From: Apostichopus japonicus
Taxonomy: Eukaryota > Echinodermata > Holothuroidea > Aspidochirotida > Stichopodidae
NCBI RefSeq assembly: GCF_037975245.1
Contig: NC_092565.1
Location: 3,051,499 to 3,111,498 of the forward strand
DNA: 60,000 bases
Reading direction: 5' to 3'
Program-made: the position numbers and the translations under genes
In this document: piece after piece, positions 51,186 through 60,000 of the stretch
How the letters are laid out: every line of letters begins with the position of its first letter
How positions within the stretch are numbered: the first letter of the stretch is position 1
The notes under the pieces: generated by a model
Told to the model about the DNA's origin: nothing
The model's database searches: none
The model's input: the letters and a program-made list of their open reading frames with translations, nothing else

Positions 51186-52091
51186 CGGATATTACTGAAC
51201 GGATATTACGTTAAAGGAACAGGCTGTGATTCAGACAACGAAAAAAATAATAATAATAACAAATAATAAAAATAATAATAATTACAATAATAATTATAAA
51301 AAAACAATGGTAGATTTCCTCTTGAAAATCAGTGCTCAGAAATAAGGATTGAAGCGGAAATTATTCGGCAATTATAGGAAAACTTACGTCGAAAGCCGCT
51401 GCAAAGTCAAAAGAATCAATCTGCTTCAGACTTAGCCGATGACGGTTTCTAATAAATGTACGCTCGTATCGGTTAGTTCAAGGTGAGGTCTTACATGATA
51501 TGTACATAATACGCCATATTATACATAATTTAATGAGTTTAGTGTCAGAATTCATAGCCTTTTGTGTCTTATGAGGCATGGACCATTTCTAAGGAAATGA
51601 GAGTGACGTCGGCAGGAAGTGACGTCACAGTGTTGTGTAGTTTGTTTTAAACCTCATTTCTTGGGTATATATGTCATTACGAGAAATTTCTGAAACGAGT
51701 AACTTTGCTTTAACGTCCAACAATCCCGTTTCCTAACAGTCTTCATTGCGGGGTTATTTAGGGATTCTAACGGATTTTATATACAAAACCTCACGTACTA
51801 TACTAGCTTTTAATGTTAAGGGCGACCTAGCGATTAAACATTGAATCACGTTTTAAGTCCTGTAATTTGAGTCAACTTCGTCATTTTGCGAACACATATG
51901 CTATAGGCTATTCGTGGGTGTTTCACTTCATACAGTTCATCATATTTCGCTAAATCTCACAAGACTGCCTATTATTTCACGGTATGATTTTAATTTATAT
52001 ATATTTATATCTTTGATGGTTTCATATTCTCTTCCTGTAGTTGATACGTCGTTACTCACTGTTTGTACAAGTATAGTACATCTTACCATGA
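50121..52091. other. Intergenic, AT-rich, no gene recognised
   Basis: Contains simple A-, T- and TAA-rich runs besides the TA tract, and an exact TGACGTCA at 51620-51627. No exon or bounded element is visible. Confidence 0.6.
51060..51184. repeat. Long TA-rich microsatellite
   Basis: An interrupted, then pure, TA tract; the final pure part covers about 50 bp. Confidence 0.97.
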
Positions 52092-52677
52092 CAGATCGAC
52101 TTTGCTTTTTGATGAATTAGGGTGGAAGACTTTTGATAGATAGCCTATATAAAACTAAAAAGAATGATAATGGTAAATAAAATTATAAATGATCTTACCC
52201 CATCTTACTTAAAAGAATTATTTACCCCGATAACGGAATTCCATAACCATTTGTTAAGATCCCCATCGTCTAAGAATTTCTATAACACAGGGGGACATAC
52301 TGAATACCATGGAAATAGATTCAATTATTTAGCGGCAAAAGGTGGAATGAGCTAAATCCTAAGATAAAACATGCCAACACTCTTCCAAGTTTTAAAGACA
52401 TGATTGCTAATGTTTTGTAATGTTGTATTTACCAGACCTTGATATGTTTTATCTACTAGTTGTACTTCTATTTCAGTGTTCTTTGTGATTTTACTTTGTG
52501 TTTTATTCTTATTTAGTCTCTTAGTGAAATCTTAATATCTACTAATTTCCGATATCTTTAATTGTAAATTATGTTTGGAGGCCTCATGTATAAGATTAGC
52601 GTTTTGTATCGCTAAATGAGTTTTACCCTTGAAGGTTGAAATAAAACAAAATAAGTACTAAATAAAATAAATAAATA
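52092..52677 (+). mobile_element. 5'-truncated, frameshifted LINE 3' end
   Basis: Translated fragments match the C-terminal region after the reverse transcriptase domain of jockey/CR1-like LINEs: LLFDELGWKTFDR (about 52099-52136), then in another frame MVNKIINDLTPSYLKELF (52167 onward), then after a further shift RWNELNPKIK and LPSFKDMIANVL ending at a TAA near 52420. At least two frameshifts and an in-frame stop break it. A 3' UTR of about 250 bp follows and ends in a TAAA-type tail (AAATAAAATAAATAAATA, to about 52677), typical of target-primed insertion. The clade is a guess. Confidence 0.72.
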
Positions 52678-54166
52678 GTGAGCCTTGAAGTCGCACTATA
52701 GGGTATGGCATACAGAAGACAGAGAGTGTACAAACTAAAGGCCCACCTACACAATAACATGACAATCAGACAGCTGTTTAGTGTTTACATCAGACCAGTA
52801 GCGCAGGGGGGGCAATTAAATTAGGGATAAAAGCAGAAACCGTTAGGGATCGGGGGTCTTCCTATAGGGACAAAATGCTCCGGTGTTTCAGACAAAGAAA
52901 TTCCATCTTCAAATTTCTACTTTTTTTTATTATTATTCCCACTTTAATCTCACAATTTCGAAATTTTTGTTTCGCGAAATTTTGACATTCTGTTGCAAAA
53001 TTTTGACTTATAACAGACGAAGGAAAAAAGAGAGAAAATATTACCGTCGTCTGAAATGTTGCCTTTTTTTTCCTCTCGACATTTCGACTTATTCCTCGAT
53101 GCTCGACTTTTGTCTTCAAAATTCAATTATAAATTCGCAAAATCTTCACTCCAGTTTTTTTTTTATTTTTTATAGTATAACTCATTATATGTAGGCCCAA
53201 TATACCACTATGCATCAATCAAGATTTCTTTAATTCGATCCTACATCATTTTATGTTTTCTTTAACGGACCGAGTACGAGACTATTTTATAGTTGAGCGT
53301 GCTTTGCGAGTGATTCTTGATTCAGGAGATAAAAAATGCTATACACTATTGCAAATATAGTAAGTAAAATTCCTTTCGAACCCCCCGGAAGTCCGTAGTC
53401 ATCGCTCAATCATAGCAGTTGCTTCCTCTGTCGATGTTTACACGTGGATTTTGGAGCACAGTCCTAATCACAGTTATCTGGATGGCATTTTGTCAGTACT
53501 TTAGACCTTCTGATGGTTGTATCACTTCTTTTCTAATTGCACTTGCAAATTTGTTGAATTCGTATGTGGGCATTAGACTATACACAAATATGTCATTCGC
53601 ATGACCATGCAGTTTTCAACATATGCATGCAGGATGAACAGGACCTCTTCTAACATACTAATTGGAGCGTTAGCCCCCAGCCGATTATGTGGTCCCCAGT
53701 GGAGCAATTGACCCCCTCCCCCCCCCCCCACCCCGTCTGTGATGTAGCACATGTGCACTTCATATTGTTCCCAAATTCGCTCTCTATGAAAGAAAAGAAG
53801 GTAAAAAAATCTGCATATGTACATGAAGTTTGCCTTCGTCAATTCAGCCAATCTCACACCTTACCTTTACATCGCAAGAATGCGATATTTAACGTAGTCA
53901 GTTTTGGAAAGGTTTCAGTTGGACCGCCCATGTCTTCCTGCTAGCACATACTTGTATAGTCATATTGGTCAGTTCCAGTATTGAATTGACGAAACGGCTG
54001 AACTTCGTATTCTACATAAAGTCCATCATATGACTACTACCTAATTATTCATAACGAAAGTAGGAATTCGGTCATCTCCGAGTCATTCTTATCTTTGTAG
54101 ATACTCTCATAGTTATTTCATTTAATGGTCAGGATTGTAAACTGATATTCCTGTTTGAGACCTAAG
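52678..54166. other. 5' flank of the V-ATPase B gene and intergenic DNA
   Basis: The V-ATPase B promoter and 5' UTR are expected at the right end, but no TATA box or other decisive motif is visible. CAGTAGCGCAGGGGGG near 52796 resembles a hAT terminus without a partner. A C run lies near 53715. Confidence 0.5.
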
Positions 54167-57100
54167 ATGAACAACGGAACAAAAAACGACGTAGAAGCTG
54201 CCAGAGAGCATGCATTAGCAGTTACACGAGACTTCATCTCGCAACCCAGGATAAGTAAGTAGGCTAGGCAAAATACTAATACGTCCCTGCAGTAGCCTGC
54301 ATTAGGAAATCTTAAATATCCATTAAGTTTACCTAGGCTATACTTGCAGTACACAAAGGCTTTACAACTCTCATGTTTCTTAATCCATACATCATGTACT
54401 GGATTGTGTTTCCTATTATTTTGCAACATGGCTTGGCCTCACGCCAGATTATAGTTTGTACATACTGTCTTAGAAACTAATCTTTGATAAGGCCTAACTT
54501 AGGTAGCTTAACTAAATGATAAAGTTAGGCCACAGTACAGTTTTGCAAATATACCGTTACTGCTGGCCTATGGCCTATGCCATGTTTCACAGGGTTCTCA
54601 AATTTAATTTATATCCTTAGGTTTACCCACTCCACATCTGAGCATCCATGCATTCAGAATTTGTTAGCCTCTGATTTAATTGATTATTTTCATATTATGA
54701 GGGTTACTTTATGAACATTATGGCAACATTGTCTAGGCTAGGGCTAAAAATGCTTTAGATTTGGCAATATGGCATCCACCTGTTAAATATAACTTTTTCA
54801 ATATGCACCTCTCTGTTCAGAATTTAGCAGAAACTTTGTACTTTCCATATTCTTTAGTTCCTATATTGCCCCCTAGAAAAAAAAGTTTTTATAATCAAGA
54901 TTATAGTTTAACAATAACAGATATGTCCTGGTGATTCGAAGTACTTAGTCTGCACAATTTTCACTCATTGATCGTGCAACATGAAAAAGGTGCGTACTAA
55001 GCAGTTGATTGGAACCTATGGCTATAATATGAATATAAGTGAAAATTTTAAATCACAATAAGTCGTTCCGATAATTCCCATGCGCAATGCATTATGGACA
55101 AGGTCATGGGGGATATACCGATCGACGTAGCCCATAGCAACACACACAACAACATACGAGGCGATCGATGTTTGTGCTATTCATTCGAGTGTATACACAA
55201 GTTTTATAATTTATCGTTCGTATTTTGATAGTTTACCGATACATTTGTTACCATGGATGACAATGATGGTGATAAATGACTTATGATGATTTTTCAAGGT
55301 GGAAAATGAAGGAGTTAAGAAATACCTTACAGACAGGGGTATCCCAAGATCCCCCATACCGTCCCATCATGCTTTGCGCGCTTTGAACTGCAATCAGCAT
55401 GATATTATGATTCATTAGCACTGTTTTGGAACTGTTAGATCTAATAGTTTTAATGAGAAAGGATCTAATCCCACAAGTCTAGTCTACATGCTGGCCTGTA
55501 TATGCTTGTAGTAGATGAACAAAGAAAAAAGCAGGATTACTATAGTAATGGATACTCGACAAATTGCAAGTGAACCATTTCATCTTCCTCAAGCTGGTAT
55601 GCAAATTAGGAAGGAAGTCATTTTATTTCAAAATAGCAAGACAAAGAACAAAAAGACCCTATTTTTTACTGGTCTTGCTGCTAGGTGAAACAAAAATGGC
55701 TGTAACCATATTGTACTGGTTTGGCTTACAAGTGAATAACATGCAAATGTGCCCTTAAAGCCGGTAGCAAAGTAGCCAGTCGTCAGCCCCTATTGGTGGT
55801 TGAAGAAGCACATTCGTTAAAATGTAGGTGAAAGGTCACTTGTGGTCATAGCCTGAATTTTGTTTTGGGGTCTGGCTGAGGTTCATGTTTCAATACATGT
55901 ACAGTACATCACCTGTAGCGAAAGATATATTTCCTTTGATCGAGGCCAAAGTTACAGGTAAGATACACAATAACTAGCTCTGGTCTGTTAAAGTAGATAC
56001 AGTATGATGTTTAGATGTTTATATATATTTGGTTTTTATTGTTTTTTAGAATTAAAGTTTTTGATGTTCCATTTCTTACAGCCTATAAAACTGTGTGTGG
56101 AGTCAATGGACCTCTTGTTATTCTAGATAATGTAAAGGTAAGAAGATAATTGGCTACATTTTAAGCAGTTTCAACTGACTTTTATCCACAATTCCACATC
56201 AATCTTGGTCATTTGAACTTGTGTAGTTTCATTTGGAACAATGTTAATAAAAGTATACAACTTTGAAGCTTCCCAGTCTGCTTGAACATAAATAATGTCG
56301 AGTAAAAAATATCTTTGCATAGGAATGTAATCAATAGAAACTAATTAATTAATCAGTTGCTCATTAAACTTCACTTTTTATGCAAACATGTAGGGAGGAT
56401 GTCTTTAGTTCAATCGATTTTTATCTTCAGTAATGCTCGGTAGATTTGGTCATATTGCTGACCAATTGCAAAAAGGACACTCCAACGTGTCGTATGATAT
56501 TTGATATCTCGCAGAAAGTTTATATGAGTAGTAAATGTAGTTATAAATTACCTGTTGTGCGAGAGAAAAAGAATATTCAGCCACTATTTTCAAGTGTAAA
56601 AGGCTTTTATGATACAGATTGATCATACAGTTTTGTAAATAAATATTAAGAGAATGGCAAATGGTTTCTCATGGAGGGAGGTGCAGACAAGTTGGAAAAG
56701 AATGTAATTCCTATGGTAAGGTATTAACATACCTAATAAAAGTTTGCTTCAGGTAGGCAACGATTTCATCATTAAATTTGTGTATATACATGTATTAGTT
56801 AATTTTTAATAGTATAAGTCAGGGCTCAAAATAATTTTTTGGTGACGAGGGCTCTTTTCAGCACAAACAGATTTTTTACGAGGGCTGTTTTACTGATGAC
56901 GGGGGCTCTTTTTGGTGTTGCGAGGGCTGTTTTTCCTGTATAAATTGTAGCTACAAAATTGATTAATTTTTACAACATTTTATCAGTAAAATCCATATAC
57001 AGGGATGAGCCTGGGGTAAAAAAAAATCACAGAACTTTGTGGGTGATACTATACTAATGCAGAGGGTGTCAGTCAGCACGCAGTGCGACACAGTTGTAGG

Positions 57101-59316
57101 TGGAGAAAAGGTAAAGAATTTTAAATTTATTAGAACTCTCAAAGCAAAGTTTCACACTCAAAATGCGCACACTGAAGCCACATGCCTAGCCTGTCGTTTG
57201 CACCCTACTTGATTCTTTCAATCATGGCGACCCATAATTAAAAAGTTACTGTTCATAAAATGTACACAATGGTCTGTTTTAATTTGGAATAATATTCAGC
57301 AGCTACAGCACTACACTTCTCCTCAATTGTCCCTAATCTAATGATACTAAAATATTGAAAATCATGGGAAACTTATGAAAATATCGTTGCAATATTGTTG
57401 GGAACGTTATGAAAATCCCGAGAAAAATTTACAGTATAGGCTCCAGTTTGCGTATGCTACAGTGTGTTAGGATAATAGTTTTGTCCCCCTGCAAGTTGGA
57501 TATGCATCGGTAATGAAAAACACGCTGACGGATCAAATAATAGAGTAACGCTGTTGTTAGAAATTCATGGAAATTGGCAGGTGTAAATTTCGGAGGTAGA
57601 AAAGAAATCACAGAAATCGCAATATCACATTAATATACCCGTACCCCCATTGGTTCATAGGCCTATATCTTTTTATCATTTTAGTCATTTGATCAATTCC
57701 CCTATATCGAAACAAGTTTGTTAGCTGTTCATAAATAACCCACACGGCACCATGTCCTACGACGTAAGTCAGCTGCGGTTCCGATTTTCCTATTAAAAAG
57801 GAGTCGGAAATTTCCCGCCATTTTGTAACTAGACAGACTGCATGGTCGTTAGTACGACGCAAAACTTTTCCCTACTGCCTTTTAGGTATATTAGGGAAAA
57901 ACATCGCAGGAGCTGTCAATATTAGCTCACTCTTTCCACAGTACCGTGATACACAACACCTAGCTGGGAGAAAAAAAATACACATACACAGGTGTGCGAA
58001 AATGAACACGCAATGAACCGATATTTTTTTAGCTAGCTAGGTGGTTGGCTATTGAGTGTGGGTTTTCATATTGCGTTGTTGACTAGACTATTAATTCGTG
58101 TGTGAGCGAACGTACAAACCAAGCTGTTATAACGAAAGGATCGGCAGTTAGGTTTTTTTTTCAATGATTTATTTCACAGTATTGTGTCATCTTTTTAAAC
58201 GTGCGGCGCCCGTTGACTGATAAGTACATGTGGAGGGTGATTTTAGCGGTATTTACATTTTTTTTTCGCCCCCGTGATTTCTTTTCTGGGGCGATTTTTC
58301 AACTTCATAGGGCGAATCGCCCTTCGCCCCCGTCTATTTTGAGCCCTGGTATAAGTCACTGGTTAGTGCTGTACATTTATTGTAAGCATTCTCTTATCAT
58401 TGTTAACCTGTAGTTCCCAAGGTATGCAGAGATTGTCACATTAACATTAGCTGATGGATCCCAGAGGAGTGGTCAAGTTCTGGAGGTCAGCGGTTCAAAG
58501 GCAGTGGTACAGGTAATGACTAATCTTATTATATACTGTACTCTGTACATGGGATAAAGGTTTTGTAAAAGTAGGTTCCTAAGGGAAAAGACAAAGTAAT
58601 TGCAAAATGTTGCTAACTTTAAGCAGGTTTTTTGCACTCATCTTAAAAATTAGTCTATGCTTTTCATTAGTTCTTATAATTTGTCAGTGTGTTATTTTAA
58701 GTACTGAAGAATTAAATAAAATGTTGTGAATAATTTGATTTTCATGTGTTTGGACATCGAGAGCTTTATTTGTTGCAAAGACATTTTGGGAGGGTTTCTT
58801 AGTTCAATGTATTACAATCGTATCTAAAGCAATAATAAAATGGTTACGTTAGAATGCTGAAAAGTTTGCCAATCAATTACAACTGCTTCGTAAAGATATT
58901 TCAAACAGAAACAAGTGACATATATTGCTTTTTGCTTTCATATCACTACTTGGGCTTTAAATGGGAGATCTATGTCAGAAATATACAACTGTATTGAAAC
59001 ATCAGCCTTATCTGCTGTGGTTAAGTCCAAAGTAAAGCTTTGCATAACATCACTGTTGAGGTGTTAAGGGGGTGGAGGGGGGGGGGGGGAAGGGGTTTGT
59101 GGAATAACAAACTCTTGATACTTATTTTTCCGATAACATTCCTTATTTTCACACAGGTCAAGAAACACCTTAATACCCTAAAATCTTTGAAATGTTTACT
59201 GCATGATCTTGTTTCTCACCAGGTTTTTGAAGGTACATCTGGTATAGATGCTAAACATACAACGTGTGAATTCACTGGTGATATTCTTAGGATTCCTGTC
59301 TCAGAAGATATGCTAG
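54167..59316 (+). CDS. ATP6V1B: V-type proton ATPase subunit B (V1 sector), first four coding exons
   Basis: Non-catalytic nucleotide-binding subunit of the V1 hexamer that drives proton pumping into acidic organelles or across plasma membranes. Exons: 54167-54254, 56082-56137, 58414-58512 and 59224-59316, all GT-AG and in phase, giving 112 residues plus one base. The exon 4 end falls after the first base of a Gly codon. Diagnostic stretches are [58 protein letters not shown] and [19 protein letters not shown]. These form the N-terminal beta-barrel and the start of the nucleotide-binding domain. The predicted N-terminus ([14 protein letters not shown]) is short and family-variable. Exon 5 is not in the remaining 680 bp, so the rest of the roughly 500-residue protein lies to the right. 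Intron 2 holds a hAT-type element and intron 1 a possible MITE. Confidence 0.95.
55082..55379. mobile_element. Possible MITE in V-ATPase B intron 1
   Basis: The left end GCGCAATGCATTATGG...GTCATGGGGGAT pairs imperfectly with the right end, whose reverse complement reads GCGCAAAGCATGATGG...GGTATGGGGGAT. The imperfect inverted repeat spans about 35 bp around roughly 300 bp. Target duplication and coding capacity are not seen. Confidence 0.45.
56820..58348. mobile_element. hAT-type DNA transposon, apparently non-autonomous, in V-ATPase B intron 2
   Basis: The element begins CAGGGCTCAAAATA and ends with the exact reverse complement (58335-58348), a 14-bp perfect terminal inverted repeat. It is flanked on both sides by the 8-bp direct repeat GTATAAGT (56812-56819 and 58349-58356). 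An 8-bp target duplication and CAGGG-type ends are hallmarks of the hAT superfamily. Subterminal repeats are visible: CGAGGGCT or CGGGGGCT followed by TTTT-type runs occur four times in the first 120 bp, and CGCCCCCG-type motifs recur at the right end. No open frame resembles a hAT transposase, so it is probably mobilised in trans. Confidence 0.88.
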
Positions 59317-60000
59317 GTAAAGTTTGAAAGAAAAAAGAATCATTGGCTATCTTCATAACAATGCTTGTTCGATCCGCTTTATACCAAGTGGAGCTCCATA
59401 CTCATATCTGTTATTGACTTAAGTATTGCTTTGCTGTTCTATTTTTTGGCCAATCAAATTTGTGCAGGGTAGTCACGTCACTGTTTAAATACTGTGTCTG
59501 CTCCAGTATCCGATCTGATCTTGTCTGGTCTCCTAATATTGTCACAATACCCTCATTGTTTCTCATGCTTAGATTTGTTCGTTCAGCAACTTCAGATATT
59601 GTGCTTTTTACTAAGTTCATTCAATGTAACGGAGACAACAGTAATGTTCAAAAACTTGGAGCCGTTACTTATGGTGGAGGGGTAAAATTCTTTAAGAAAA
59701 TCCTGACTGATTTGATAGGGGCTGAACATATATGGAAGGTCCAAAGGTGACCGAAGGATCTAGTAAAGGAGTGGGTGTGGCCATGGGTTCCTTGAAGCCG
59801 ACTGCCATGTAGGTGTGTCTGGGTATCCTTCGTACCCCTCCCCCTCCCAAAAAACCCCCCCCCCCCCCAAATAACCAAATAAATTAGTTATATAATTAGC
59901 TCTTAGTACAAGGCTGTTCTAATAAACAGCCTTGACTTCTTGTGTGATATTGAAAAAGAGGGTGTTCTCCTGTAGCAGCTATCTTAATCTTCCCAGCTGA

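Noticed and set aside
52862-53194. Pair of overlapping open frames on both strands
   Set aside because: T/A-rich low-complexity sequence with no domain or splice context.
57429-57862. Short minus-strand frames inside the hAT element as a transposase remnant
   Set aside because: No hAT dimerisation or BED zinc-finger motif is recognisable, and the frames are too short to support a call.

Overview
The window is nuclear DNA from an animal. Its genes are AT-rich, interrupted by many GT-AG introns, and encode animal-type proteins. The proteins look like those of an invertebrate deuterostome, an echinoderm being the most plausible. That placement is an inference from protein similarity, gene structure and repeat content; no species marker is present.

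Layout. Positions 1-13,310 (minus strand) hold the first 21 coding exons of the mitotic kinesin-5 gene KIF11/Eg5, about 800 residues; its C-terminus lies beyond the left edge. A 281-bp gap with a CCAAT box, a GC box and a CHR-like TTTGAA separates its start codon from that of XPNPEP1 (plus strand, 13,592-35,583). XPNPEP1 is the cytosolic X-prolyl aminopeptidase. It is complete in 20 exons (616 residues) and all five metal-ligand residues are present. Its introns are rich in repeats: a tRNA-derived SINE (18.3 kb), a duplicated inverted-repeat element with GT microsatellites (22.3 kb), a 22-copy 97-bp minisatellite beginning at the exon 12 donor (25.3-27.4 kb), a second SINE (28.3 kb), a triplicated exon 14 3' end (31.3 kb), and a 10-copy 22-bp array before exon 18 (33.7 kb).

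From 36 to 46.5 kb I see no gene. This stretch holds a 38-bp minisatellite (36.2-36.9 kb), a 40-bp minisatellite with a palindromic core (40.2-41.1 kb) and decayed DNA-transposon ends and inverted repeats (37, 43-45.6 kb). An intronless rhodopsin-family GPCR of 355 residues lies on the minus strand at 46,563-47,630. Between 47.7 and 54.1 kb are a 364-bp hAT-type element with an 8-bp target duplication (49.7 kb), AT microsatellites and the degraded 3' end of a LINE (52.1-52.7 kb).

The right edge carries the first four coding exons of the V-ATPase B subunit (plus strand, 54,167 onward). A 1,529-bp hAT-type element with perfect 14-bp terminal repeats and an 8-bp target duplication sits in its intron 2, just upstream of exon 3.

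The genes do not form a pathway; they are unrelated neighbours, apart from the shared KIF11/XPNPEP1 promoter region. I found no convincing new multi-gene system. The observations most worth testing are the in-frame duplicated exon segment carrying a metal-ligand Asp in XPNPEP1, the hAT insertion beside a splice acceptor in the V-ATPase gene, the GPCR lacking both Asp2.50 and Asn7.49, and the branch-point-like 22-bp array.
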